From an uncultured Myxococcales bacterium (lineage in GTDB: Bacteria; Myxococcota_A; Polyangia; Polyangiales; Polyangiaceae), in NCBI GenBank assembly GCA_937902985.1, contig CALFNG010000398.1:1-48892 (forward strand): a stretch of 48,892 nucleotides of DNA. Direction: 5' to 3'. The first letter of the stretch is position 1. Every line of letters begins with the position of its first letter. Under the pieces are notes generated by a model. The model was not told where the DNA came from. It did no database searches and saw only the letters and a list, made by a program, of their open reading frames with translations. Positions 7,975 through 15,576 of this stretch are shown piece after piece. Position numbers and translations under genes: made by a program.

Positions 7975-9813
7975 ATGACGGCGGTCCTCGGAATCTCGGC
8001 CTTCTACCACGACTCGGCCGCGGCCCTCGTGGTCGACGGAAAGATCGTAGCCGCCGCCCAGGAAGAGCGCTTCACGCGCACGAAGCACGACCCCAGCTTC
8101 CCGGCCCTCGCCATCGACTATTGCCTTCGCGAAGCTGGACTCGACGCCGATCAACTCGACTACGTCGGCTTCTACGACAAGCCACTTCTCAAGTTCGAGC
8201 GCATGCTCGCGACGCACCTGAGCTATGCGCCCCGGAGCCTCGACTCGTTCCTGAAGGCGATGCCGTTGTGGTTCCGCCAGAAGCTCTTCTTGCCACGCGC
8301 GATGAGCCGGGGCCTTCGCGGCCGGTACCGCAAGCCGTTCGTTTTCGCCGAGCACCATGAATCGCACGCGGCGAGCGCATTCTATCCCTCGCCCTTCGAG
8401 GAGGCCGCGATCCTGACGCTGGACGGCGTGGGTGAGTGGGCCACGACGAGCTACGGCGTCGGGCGTGGCCATCGCCTCGAGCTCCTCGGCGAGATGCGCT
8501 TCCCGCACTCCGTGGGCCTGCTCTACTCCGCGTTCACCGACTTTGCGGGCTTCCGCGTGAACTCCGGCGAGTACAAGCTCATGGGGCTCGCGCCGTACGG
8601 CGAGCCCGTGTACGTCGACCTGATTTACGAGAAGCTCATCGATCTCAAGCCGGACGGCTCGTTCCGGATGGCGATGGACTATTTCGACTACTGCCACGGG
8701 CCACGAATGACGTCGCGAAAGTTCGCCGACCTCTTTGGCGGACCTCCCCGGGTTCCCGAGGCTCCGATCACCCAGCGTGAGATGGACCTTGCGGCATCCA
8801 TCCAGCAAGTCACAGAAGAGATCGTCCTCCGGTGCGCACGCCACGTCTTCGAGGTCACCGGAATGCGAAACCTCTGCCTCGCGGGCGGGGTCGCCCTCAA
8901 CTGCGTCGCCAACGGGCGGGTGCTCCGCGAAGGTCCCTTCGACGCGCTCTGGGTCCAGCCGGCGGCCGGCGACGCCGGCGGCGCGCTGGGTGTCGCCCAG
9001 CTCATCTGGCATCAGGTGCTCGACAACCCTCGAACGGTCGAGCCGCGCGACAGCCAGCAGGGATCTCTCCTGGGTCCGCGCTTCGCGCAGGCCGACGTCA
9101 AAGCTTACCTGGACTCCGCGGGCGCCACGTATCGCGAGTTCTCCGACGAGCAGGCGCTCTGCCAGCACGTGGCCGACCTCCTGGCCGACGAAAACGTCGT
9201 CGCCTGGTTCCAGGGACGGATGGAGTTCGGCCCGCGCGCGCTTGGTTGCCGGAGCATCCTCGGCGATGCGCGGAGCCCCCGCATGCAGTCGGTCATGAAT
9301 CTCAAGATCAAGTTCCGGGAGTCGTTTCGCCCCTTCGCGCCGTCGATCCTTGAAGACTCCGTCTCGGAGTACTTCGAGCTCCCCGGGCAAGAGCAGAGCC
9401 CGTACATGCTCCTCGTCGCCCCCGTCCAGGGGGCGCGCCGTCGCACCGACGCAGCGGCCGCTCCCACGCTTCGAGGCATCGACAAGCTGCGCATCCAGCG
9501 ATCGGACGTCCCGGCGGTGACCCACGTCGACTACTCCGCACGCCTGCAGACGGTCGACCCCGGCCGCCACGGGCGCTACCACCGCTTGCTCGACGCCTTC
9601 CGAGAGAAGACGGGGTGTCCCCTGCTGATCAACACGTCCTTCAACGTGCGTGGCGAGCCCATCGTCGGCTCCCCCGCCGATGCGTACCGGTGCTTTCTGG
9701 CCACGGACATCGACGTCCTGGTCATCGAAGATTGTGTCCTCCGCAAATCGGAGCAGCCTCGCATGTCCTCGCAGTCGGCCGCGTCGTACGTCAAACAGTT
9801 CGCACTCGACTGA
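7975..9813 (+). CDS. Carbamoyltransferase, NodU/CmcH family
   Basis: A 612-residue O-carbamoyltransferase. This family uses carbamoyl phosphate and ATP to make carbamoyl-AMP in a Kae1-like N-terminal domain and transfers the carbamoyl group to a hydroxyl, as in TobZ, CmcH and NodU. Seen here: N-terminal Gly-Ile-Ser-Ala-Phe-Tyr-His-Asp-Ser (6-14), Glu-Glu-Arg-Phe-Thr-Arg-Thr-Lys-His, and the C-terminal signatures Glu-Phe-Gly-Pro-Arg-Ala-Leu-Gly and Asn-Thr-Ser-Phe-Asn. The ATG at 7975 is chosen because the conserved N-terminus begins there and AGGA precedes it; an upstream extension to 7759 has no family similarity. It is followed after 20 bases by an SxtJ-like membrane protein. It could carbamoylate one of the hydroxyls that the pathway's oxygenases create. 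Confidence 0.93.
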   Translation: MTAVLGISAFYHDSAAALVVDGKIVAAAQEERFTRTKHDPSFPALAIDYCLREAGLDADQLDYVGFYDKPLLKFERMLATHLSYAPRSLDSFLKAMPLWFRQKLFLPRAMSRGLRGRYRKPFVFAEHHESHAASAFYPSPFEEAAILTLDGVGEWATTSYGVGRGHRLELLGEMRFPHSVGLLYSAFTDFAGFRVNSGEYKLMGLAPYGEPVYVDLIYEKLIDLKPDGSFRMAMDYFDYCHGPRMTSRKFADLFGGPPRVPEAPITQREMDLAASIQQVTEEIVLRCARHVFEVTGMRNLCLAGGVALNCVANGRVLREGPFDALWVQPAAGDAGGALGVAQLIWHQVLDNPRTVEPRDSQQGSLLGPRFAQADVKAYLDSAGATYREFSDEQALCQHVADLLADENVVAWFQGRMEFGPRALGCRSILGDARSPRMQSVMNLKIKFRESFRPFAPSILEDSVSEYFELPGQEQSPYMLLVAPVQGARRRTDAAAAPTLRGIDKLRIQRSDVPAVTHVDYSARLQTVDPGRHGRYHRLLDAFREKTGCPLLINTSFNVRGEPIVGSPADAYRCFLATDIDVLVIEDCVLRKSEQPRMSSQSAASYVKQFALD

Positions 9814-9833
9814 CCCCGTGGAGGGCCCGCGCC

Positions 9834-10082
9834 ATGTCGACCGTCCCTAGGAACGACCCCCTTCCCGGCCGTGATCCGCCCTGGAGCTTCGCGCGCATCG
9901 GGCGCACGCTCTCGCGCGCCATCCTCGCGGTGACCTATCTCGTGATCGTGACGCCCATTTCGCTTCTTCTGCGCCTGTTCGGTCACGATCCCATGCGACG
10001 GCGCTTCCTTCCCGCGACCGGCTCGTACTGGCTACGGCGGCGCGCCGGGCGCGCCCCCTCCCACTATTTCCGGCAATTCTGA
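9834..10082 (+). CDS. Short SxtJ-like membrane protein
   Basis: An 82-residue protein that resembles the C-terminal half of SxtJ-family membrane proteins. It has one hydrophobic segment at about residues 27-48, then Pro-Ile-Ser-Leu-Leu-Leu-Arg-Leu-Phe-Gly-His-Asp-Pro, then Tyr-Trp, and the characteristic end Tyr-Phe-Arg-Gln-Phe. SxtJ-type proteins commonly sit right after NodU-type carbamoyltransferases, as here (20-base gap), and are usually about 130-150 residues with an extra N-terminal helix pair, so this is a short form. Biochemical role unknown; a membrane tether for the carbamoyltransferase is a guess. Its last 51 bases overlap the convergent hydroxylase gene. Confidence 0.72.
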   Translation: MSTVPRNDPLPGRDPPWSFARIGRTLSRAILAVTYLVIVTPISLLLRLFGHDPMRRRFLPATGSYWLRRRAGRAPSHYFRQF

Positions 10083-11042
10083 GCTCAGCGAGCGCGCGCC
10101 GAACATGTTCGCGTAGATCACGCCCAGGGCCGATAGCCAGGCGAATACGGGGCGCCAGTAGATCTTCTCGCGACGGCTGGTGATCCCGGTCTTCAAGTAG
10201 AGGAGCAGGTTGTAGCAAGCCCGAAAGCTCGCCTCGTACGGCTCGAATTCCGGCCGGATCACGTTGAACAGCAAGACCACGCGTTCTTCGTCGTAGTCGT
10301 TCCACGCGGAGTGCCGGTATCCGTCGCAGAAGATGAGGAGCTTCCCCTCCTCCCAGCTCCGCCGCTCGGCGCCCACTTCGAACCCGGCACCCGGCATGGG
10401 GCCGGGAACCCGGATGCCCAGATGACAACGGTAGTAAACATCGCATTCGCCGGAATGCGTCTTGATGCGCGCGTGCGGAGCCAGCTTGCTGAACGAGCAT
10501 TCCCCCCGAAATCCGGGGATTGCCTTGAGCAGCTCCCAGGTCCGCGGGCAGTGCTGCTCCACCTGAAGGTGCTGCCACGCCTCGTCGCGGGTCATCAAGT
10601 TGGCATTCCGATCGACGAGCCACCCGTCGGGTCGCCGGGGAACCCAGGCCCCCGTGGTCGGCTCGAAGAGCATGACGCGCTCCCCCACCCCTTCGGCCAG
10701 CCGCACAATGGCCTCCTCGAACTCGGCCCGGATGAGGGGATAGTTCTCCTCGACCGCGTGCGTCCAGAGCGGAAAATGCTGGCGGTCCTCGAAGCCTGGA
10801 CAATGCCCGGCATAGGGCATTAGGGTCTCGTCGAAGGTGTAGCTCGGGGTCCGCCGCAAGCCGGGTATTTTGCCCGAAAACCGGAGAATCAGGACCAGCG
10901 CGGCGACGTGAACTCCGCACGCCGCCAGGAGTGCCCATCCCGTCCCGAGCCAGGGGATCATCAATATCCATGGCACCGTCACTGACATGACTGCCAGAAA
11001 CGTCACCATTTTGAACCCCATCGGAAAGCGTCTGGAGCGCAT
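10032..11042 (-). CDS. Membrane-anchored Asp/Asn beta-hydroxylase homologue
   Basis: A 336-residue protein of the aspartyl/asparaginyl beta-hydroxylase (AspH) family, Fe(II)/2-oxoglutarate enzymes. Two hydrophobic segments at about residues 12-32 and 34-54 should anchor it in the membrane. The catalytic region runs from about 120 to 265, with the iron-binding histidines likely His196 (Lys-Thr-His-Ser-Gly-Glu) and His244 (Arg-His-Ser-Ala-Trp-Asn) and a 2OG-binding Arg about 254. A further hydrophobic piece lies near 303-317. The ATG at 11042 is used because the family-like sequence begins there; the frame extends to 11495 but that part is antisense to a transposase relic. Could hydroxylate Asn or Asp bound to the NRPS, or a membrane lipid. 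It overlaps the SxtJ-like gene tail to tail by 51 bases. Confidence 0.78.
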   Translation of the reverse strand: MRSRRFPMGFKMVTFLAVMSVTVPWILMIPWLGTGWALLAACGVHVAALVLILRFSGKIPGLRRTPSYTFDETLMPYAGHCPGFEDRQHFPLWTHAVEENYPLIRAEFEEAIVRLAEGVGERVMLFEPTTGAWVPRRPDGWLVDRNANLMTRDEAWQHLQVEQHCPRTWELLKAIPGFRGECSFSKLAPHARIKTHSGECDVYYRCHLGIRVPGPMPGAGFEVGAERRSWEEGKLLIFCDGYRHSAWNDYDEERVVLLFNVIRPEFEPYEASFRACYNLLLYLKTGITSRREKIYWRPVFAWLSALGVIYANMFGARSLSSELPEIVGGGAPGAPP

Positions 11043-11123
11043 GCCGCCGTTTGCATCCCCCTTCGGGCAGAGCACCACGGAGTTACTGCCAGAATCCGCC
11101 TCCGTCAATAGATCCCGCAGCAC

Positions 11124-11513
11124 ATGGCCCGCACGATGAAGTCCTTCCGGCCGGGATTGTTTGCGGGGGGCGATGACTTCGACCTTCCGCTCGACAACCT
11201 CGACCTCGAACGCGCCTTCCGCCTTCCCAAGGGTCACGAGCGCCGCATCCACGGCCACGCCCACGCCGGGATTCGGATCGTCCAGCGCGGGCCGTCGCTG
11301 CTGCCGGCGCTCGACGCTCATCTTCGGCACACCGAACCCTTCACCTTCGAGGATCTCGCGCCCTGGCGCAACGCACGCCCGACCGCGAGCCAACTCGACT
11401 GCCAACGCCGCAGGGGAATCATGCGCCGCGCCCGCGCCCGCTCCACTAAGAAACGCCCCCTTCTGCTCGCCGACCTGGAGCAGCGTTATCGCCACGCCGT
11501 CCTGGCGCCTTAG
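11124..11513 (+). pseudogene. Transposase C-terminal relic
   Basis: The frame (129 codons) has no proper start and reads like the C-terminal part of an insertion sequence transposase: Leu-Asp-Leu-Glu-Arg-Ala-Phe-Arg-Leu-Pro-Lys-Gly-His-Glu-Arg-Arg-Ile-His-Gly, then a Leu-Asp-Ala-His segment, then a basic tail Met-Arg-Arg-Ala-Arg-Ala-Arg-Ser-Thr-Lys-Lys-Arg. The N-terminal catalytic part is absent. No terminal inverted repeats could be picked out. It fills the gap upstream of the membrane-anchored hydroxylase and marks an old insertion inside the cluster. The family assignment is by pattern memory. Confidence 0.48.
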
Positions 11514-11605
11514 CGGCTCGTTGAATTATTAACGTCCTGTCATCTACTGGCCGCGTGACGCCTGTTTTGACCTCTGAACACCCGTTTCGCCCATCGTCAA
11601 ATCAC

Positions 11606-11633
11606 TAGACCGGCACACCTTCCGTGGTAAGGT
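11606..11633 (+). promoter_or_regulatory. Candidate promoter for the response regulator
   Basis: TAGACC (11606-11611) and TAAGGT (11628-11633) with a 16-base spacer resemble sigma-70 elements. They lie 135 bases before the regulator's ATG in the otherwise empty stretch 11514-11768. By eye only. Confidence 0.28.
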
Positions 11634-11768
11634 CGGTCCCGCGGGCATGGAGGGCGTCCGGGGAGGGCGTGGACGCGGCGATTCCGTCCGTGTCCAGCCA
11701 GTCAGGGTGTTTCTCGCAATTTGGGCCTTCGTACCTATGACAAATGAACTGAATGGAGTGCTCGCCAA

Positions 11769-12470
11769 ATGAGGATCATTGTCATAGCTCTCGATGCACG
11801 AGACGCTGCTCCCGAGGTCGAGGCCTTCGAGTCGAGGGGAGACACGGTGCAACTCGCGGCAACGCTCGGCCCCTGGGTCGAGGAGTGCGATCACGGTCGC
11901 TATCAGCTGGTGTTGCTCGTGAATCCGTTGACGAGCGGTCACCACGACGTTTGCCGCGAGCTGAGGAGACGCGGGGCGACGGTCCCCATCGTGGTCGCCG
12001 CCCGGTCGTGCTGCGATAGCTCGGACCGCGTCAAGGCCTTCAAGGCCGGAGCCGACGACTGCATCCCGCCGCCGTACGACGTCGAGGAGCTGCTGCTTCG
12101 CTCCGACGCTCTCGTTCGCCGAAGCGCGAACGCCTACGACTACCCTCAGCAGCTCGGCCCCATCGTGCTCATGCCGCGAACGCGCGAGGCCTTCATCGAC
12201 GGGACTCGGACCCCCATTCCCTATAGGGAATTCGAGTTGCTGTCGCTCCTGGTCCGCAACGCGGACACGACTGTGTCGCGAAGCGAACTTTTGCGCCGCG
12301 TATGGGCCGCCTCGGCGCCCGACAGCAATGTCCTCGAGGTGCACGTCCGCCGCGTTCGGGCCAAGTTGGGCCGCCACGAGCGCTCCCTCGAGACCGTGCG
12401 GGGTGTCGGCTACCGCCTCATCACACCGGTCCCGGCCTCGGCGCCCGTACACCTGGCGACTGCCACCTGA
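11769..12470 (+). CDS. OmpR-like regulator with degenerate receiver
   Basis: A 233-residue protein with the OmpR/PhoB layout: receiver-like domain (about 1-120) and winged-helix DNA-binding domain (about 135-225, with Arg-Glu-Phe-Glu-Leu-Leu, Val-Ser-Arg-Ser-Glu-Leu-Leu, Leu-Glu-Val-His-Val-Arg-Arg-Val-Arg-Ala-Lys-Leu and Val-Arg-Gly-Val-Gly-Tyr-Arg). The receiver has lost its chemistry. The acidic pair after the first strand is absent, the phosphoacceptor Asp of the usual Leu-Leu-Asp is Val51 (followed by Asn52), and the conserved Lys before Pro-Phe is Pro in Ile-Pro-Pro-Pro-Tyr. It should therefore act without phosphorylation. No histidine kinase is nearby. It is the only regulator in the window and a likely cluster-specific one, sitting directly upstream of the radical SAM and MbtH genes. 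Confidence 0.9.
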   Translation: MRIIVIALDARDAAPEVEAFESRGDTVQLAATLGPWVEECDHGRYQLVLLVNPLTSGHHDVCRELRRRGATVPIVVAARSCCDSSDRVKAFKAGADDCIPPPYDVEELLLRSDALVRRSANAYDYPQQLGPIVLMPRTREAFIDGTRTPIPYREFELLSLLVRNADTTVSRSELLRRVWAASAPDSNVLEVHVRRVRAKLGRHERSLETVRGVGYRLITPVPASAPVHLATAT

Positions 12471-12532
12471 ACGACGATTAATCTACATAGGCCGCGCGCT
12501 CGCGCTCGCCGTCGCCATTCCTTGATTGCTTG

Positions 12533-12561
12533 TTGCGCCGCCAGGCAGCTGCCGCTATATC
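12533..12561 (+). promoter_or_regulatory. Candidate promoter for radical SAM/mbtH genes
   Basis: TTGCGC (12533-12538) and TATATC (12556-12561), 17-base spacer, lie in the 135-base gap after the regulator gene and about 45 bases before the ATG at 12606. It would place transcription start inside any longer 5' extension of the gene, which supports the ATG at 12606. By eye only. Confidence 0.33.
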
Positions 12562-12605
12562 GAAACGGAGAGCAGCGCGAGACTCCGTACCGGAGACCAG
12601 TCGCC

Positions 12606-14222
12606 ATGTCGCCTTCGATCTATTACATCAATCCTCTCGCGGACTTTCCGACGTACTTCAATTCGGAAAACTACCACGCCCGGGGCTTGCGACAGGCAAC
12701 ACAGATCGCGGATCTCGCCATCCCGACGCTGGCCGCGCTGACGCCGAACGATTTTCGCATCCAGCTCTGCGATCAGAATATAAGTCCGATCGACTTTGAT
12801 CTGGACGTCGACTACGTGGGGATCACGGGAAAAATCACCCAATACCACCATATGGTCGCGACCGCGCAGGAGTTCCGAAAGCGCGGCAAGACGGTGATCA
12901 TCGGCGGCCCCTATGCGAGTCTCTCGCCGGAGGTTCTTCGGCCGCATTGCGACATTCTCATCAAGGGAGAGATCGAGGACATCGCCCCCGAGATCTTCGC
13001 CGACCTTCGGGCGAAGACCTGGAAGAGCGAGTATCAGGGAAACAAGCCGGACATGTCACGGTCGCCGGTCCCGCGGTGGGACCTGTATCCGAACGACCGC
13101 GCCGCCATGGGCACGCTCCAGACTTCGCGCGGTTGTCCCTTCGAGTGCGAATTCTGCGACGTGATCCAGTATCTCGGTCGGCAGCAGCGGCACAAGAACC
13201 CGCCGCAGGTCGTGAAGGAGCTCGACATGCTGTACCAGCATGGCTACCGGAGCATCTTCCTGGCCGACGACAACTTCACCGTGTACCGCTCCAGGGCGAA
13301 GGAGCTCCTGTGCGCCATTCGGGACTGGAACCGGGCGCAGACGCGAGGGAAGGCCAGCTTCCTGACGCAGGTGTCGATCGACGCAGCGAGGGACGACGAG
13401 CTTCTGACCCTGTGCGCGGAGGCGGGCGTGACCACCGTCTTCATCGGGATCGAGACGCCGAACGAAGAGAGTCTTCGCGAGGCCAAGAAGCGACAGAATC
13501 TTCGAATCGACCTGACGGCGGAGATATCGCGCTTCCTGGCGCACGGGATCTATGTGGTCGGCGGAATGATCGTCGGCTTCGACGCGGACGGTCCGGACAT
13601 CTTCCGCCGGCAGTACGACTTCGCGATGCAGACGGGGATCCCGATCTACAGCCTGGGGGCGCTCGCCGCACCGGCCGCGACGCCCCTCTATGCGCGTCTG
13701 GCCGAGGCGGGACGCCTGAAGACCGGCGGCTCCGAGGTTGCCGCCGTCCCCTGGACCACGAACATCGTGCACCCGACGATGAAGGACGAGGAGCTCATCG
13801 GCGGCCTCCGGTGGCTCGCGAACAATCTGTATTCACCGCAGTCGTTCGGTGATCGCCTCCTCCTGTTCATCGAGAAGCTCGGCCCCCGCAGGGATCCCAA
13901 GTGGCAGACCGCGGGCGGGACCGACGCCGTTCGCTCGGTGGACCGCGACAGTATGGATATCATTTACAAGTTGAAGAGCCTGGGCCCGGCCGAGGCCGCG
14001 ATGTGGACCCGGGTGATGACCGCGTGTGCGCGCAAGCCAGAGGCTTTGCCCTTCGTCCTGATCTCGTGTCTCCAGTACATGCAAATCCGATACATGTACG
14101 ATCTCGGCCAGTTCTGGGATGCTCAGCTGAGCGCCGCGCCGGCGCCTGCGGCGCGGCCGGCGACGGACCTGGTGACCCTGGGCGTTCGAAAGCGCGACGT
14201 GGTCCCCGGCGGGGCAGCCTGA
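12606..14222 (+). CDS. B12-binding-type radical SAM protein
   Basis: A 538-residue radical SAM enzyme. The N-terminal part (about 1-150) has the look of a cobalamin-binding fold, with Ile-Ile-Gly-Gly-Pro-Tyr-Ala and Ile-Lys-Gly-Glu, but without the strict Asp-x-His-x-x-Gly cobalamin motif. The [4Fe-4S] site is Cys177-x-x-x-Cys181-x-x-Cys184 in Ser-Arg-Gly-Cys-Pro-Phe-Glu-Cys-Glu-Phe-Cys. The C-terminal region resembles the DUF4070 extension. Members methylate unactivated carbons or rearrange lipids; the substrate here is unknown. The ATG at 12606 fits a candidate promoter at 12533. The gene is followed after 42 bases by an MbtH-like gene, which ties it to the NRPS. Possible jobs are C-methylation of an amino acid or of the acyl chain. 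Confidence 0.88.
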   Translation: MSPSIYYINPLADFPTYFNSENYHARGLRQATQIADLAIPTLAALTPNDFRIQLCDQNISPIDFDLDVDYVGITGKITQYHHMVATAQEFRKRGKTVIIGGPYASLSPEVLRPHCDILIKGEIEDIAPEIFADLRAKTWKSEYQGNKPDMSRSPVPRWDLYPNDRAAMGTLQTSRGCPFECEFCDVIQYLGRQQRHKNPPQVVKELDMLYQHGYRSIFLADDNFTVYRSRAKELLCAIRDWNRAQTRGKASFLTQVSIDAARDDELLTLCAEAGVTTVFIGIETPNEESLREAKKRQNLRIDLTAEISRFLAHGIYVVGGMIVGFDADGPDIFRRQYDFAMQTGIPIYSLGALAAPAATPLYARLAEAGRLKTGGSEVAAVPWTTNIVHPTMKDEELIGGLRWLANNLYSPQSFGDRLLLFIEKLGPRRDPKWQTAGGTDAVRSVDRDSMDIIYKLKSLGPAEAAMWTRVMTACARKPEALPFVLISCLQYMQIRYMYDLGQFWDAQLSAAPAPAARPATDLVTLGVRKRDVVPGGAA

Positions 14223-14264
14223 CTAGCAACGTAGTCCATCATACGAACCCGAGGAGACAGGCGC

Positions 14265-14492
14265 ATGCGCGACGATGATGAAGAGGACAAGAGGCTGTAC
14301 AAGGTCGTCGTTAACCACGAGGAGCAGTACTCGATCTGGTTTGCCGATCGCGATCCGCCCGCGGGCTGGCGCGTGGTCGGGACGTCGGGGCCCAAGGCCG
14401 ATTGTCTCGCCTACATCAAAGAGGTCTGGACCGACATGCGCCCGCTCAGCTTGCGCAAGGCCATGGAGGCCAACGTCAAGCAGGAGGCTTGA
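14265..14492 (+). CDS. MbtH-like NRPS accessory protein
   Basis: A 75-residue MbtH-like protein. These small proteins bind NRPS adenylation domains and are often needed for their folding or activity. The family signature is complete: Asn-His-Glu-Glu-Gln-Tyr-Ser-Ile-Trp, then Pro-Ala-Gly-Trp, then Cys-Leu-Ala-Tyr-Ile, then [11 protein letters not shown]. A good ribosome site (gaggaga) precedes the ATG. Probable partner: one or more A domains of the NRPS at 34797-48892. It is probably cotranscribed with the radical SAM gene. Confidence 0.97.
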   Translation: MRDDDEEDKRLYKVVVNHEEQYSIWFADRDPPAGWRVVGTSGPKADCLAYIKEVWTDMRPLSLRKAMEANVKQEA

Positions 14493-14547
14493 GGCCCTTT
14501 TCATCCGGGGCGCGCGCGGCGTGGCGTCGTGTGCGCCTCGACCCTCT

Positions 14548-15339
14548 TCAGGTTGCGGCGCGCGCGAGGGTACGGACGTCGAGCCTCAGATCGGTGGCGA
14601 TGCGAGAGAGCAGCTCCCCTTCGTGACTACGGAGGAAGAAGTGGTCTCCTTCGAAGCTGGTCATCGCGAAGCGAGCGCTCGTCAGATCGCTCCAGGCTTG
14701 GACGTCCTCCGCGTGGACCTCGGCGTCACTCGTCCCGTGGTACGCAGAGATATCGCAGTCGACCGGCGCCTCCGGAAACCACTTGTACGTTTCCACCATG
14801 GCGAAGTCGGCTCGCAGGATGGGTAGCAAGAGATCGACCAACTCGCGGTGGCGTCGCACCTCCTCAGGCCACCCGTTGTACGCGTCGATGGCGGCCAGAA
14901 ACGCCGGGTCGGGCAGGTGGTGAATGGGGGGCTTGCGCCGTGGTCGCCCCGGCGCGCCGCGCCCGGAGACGAGAAGTCGGTATGGACCTCGCGATTGCCG
15001 CCGGCGCAAGGCGCAGGTGAGCTGGAAGGCGACGAGCGCGCCGAGGCTGTGTCCGAATAGCGCGTAGGGACGATCGAGGGCGGGCGCAATCGCGCTTGCC
15101 AGCGACTCGACCATGACGTCGAGCGACGGCATGGGCAGCTCGTTGAATCGCGTGCCTCGACCCGGCGGCTCCACCGCGAGCACCTCGATCCAGGGAGGAA
15201 GCCGGGTCGCCCAGGCGCGGAAGACGTGCGCGCCGCCGCCAGCGTAGGGGCAGCATATCAAGCGCACGGCCGCGCGCGGCCGCGGCTCGTTGACGACAAT
15301 CCAACCGTGGCCAGGAGGGTTCCGTAGCGCCAGTGACAT
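14548..15339 (-). CDS. Type II thioesterase
   Basis: A 263-residue alpha/beta-hydrolase of the type II thioesterase family, which clears misprimed or stalled acyl groups from ACPs and PCPs. The nucleophile is Ser98 in Gly-His-Ser-Leu-Gly; the Asp in His-Gly-Thr-Ser-Asp and the His in Gly-Asp-His-Phe-Phe-Leu complete the triad. The ATG at 15339 is preferred to earlier in-frame starts because GAGGAA lies 5 bases before it. It points away from FAAL 2 and shares an intergenic promoter region with it. It is the only thioesterase in the window, so it is probably an editing enzyme, although release by a discrete thioesterase cannot be excluded. Confidence 0.93.
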   Translation of the reverse strand: MSLALRNPPGHGWIVVNEPRPRAAVRLICCPYAGGGAHVFRAWATRLPPWIEVLAVEPPGRGTRFNELPMPSLDVMVESLASAIAPALDRPYALFGHSLGALVAFQLTCALRRRQSRGPYRLLVSGRGAPGRPRRKPPIHHLPDPAFLAAIDAYNGWPEEVRRHRELVDLLLPILRADFAMVETYKWFPEAPVDCDISAYHGTSDAEVHAEDVQAWSDLTSARFAMTSFEGDHFFLRSHEGELLSRIATDLRLDVRTLARAAT

Positions 15340-15576
15340 CGCGTTTCCTCGTCGGTCGACGGCCATCGTGTACCTCGGACTTGGGAAAGGCAAGGTCTCC
15401 GGCGAAGGGCGTCGGTAAAGGGTGACCGTGATGACCGCCGATTCACGTTGATTACGATTCGTTCATGCGAAAAACGACCCTTTGCACGCTTGTTTCGCAC
15501 CGACTGGGTCGGTATGGTGCTCGCGAGAAGGAGGCGCCCGGCCTCGTCTTTTGCGCTCTTCGGGCTCGTAGAAACG
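15340..15576. promoter_or_regulatory. Divergent promoter region, thioesterase/lipid-PKS operon
   Basis: This gap must serve both the thioesterase (minus) and the FAAL 2-PKS-hydroxylase operon (plus). On the plus strand TTGTTT (15490-15495) and TATGGT (15513-15518) with a 17-base spacer form a plausible promoter. A perfect inverted repeat, ACCGAC-TGG-GTCGGT (15499-15513), lies in its spacer and touches the -10, where an operator would sit. By eye only. Confidence 0.38.

Noticed and set aside
7933-9582. A minus-strand open frame of 549 codons opposite the carbamoyltransferase
   Set aside because: Antisense shadow; no recognisable domain, low-complexity composition.
11043-11495. N-terminal extension of the membrane-anchored hydroxylase
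   Set aside because: The extra 151 codons are antisense to the transposase relic and have no similarity to the family; the membrane helices begin right after Met at 11042.
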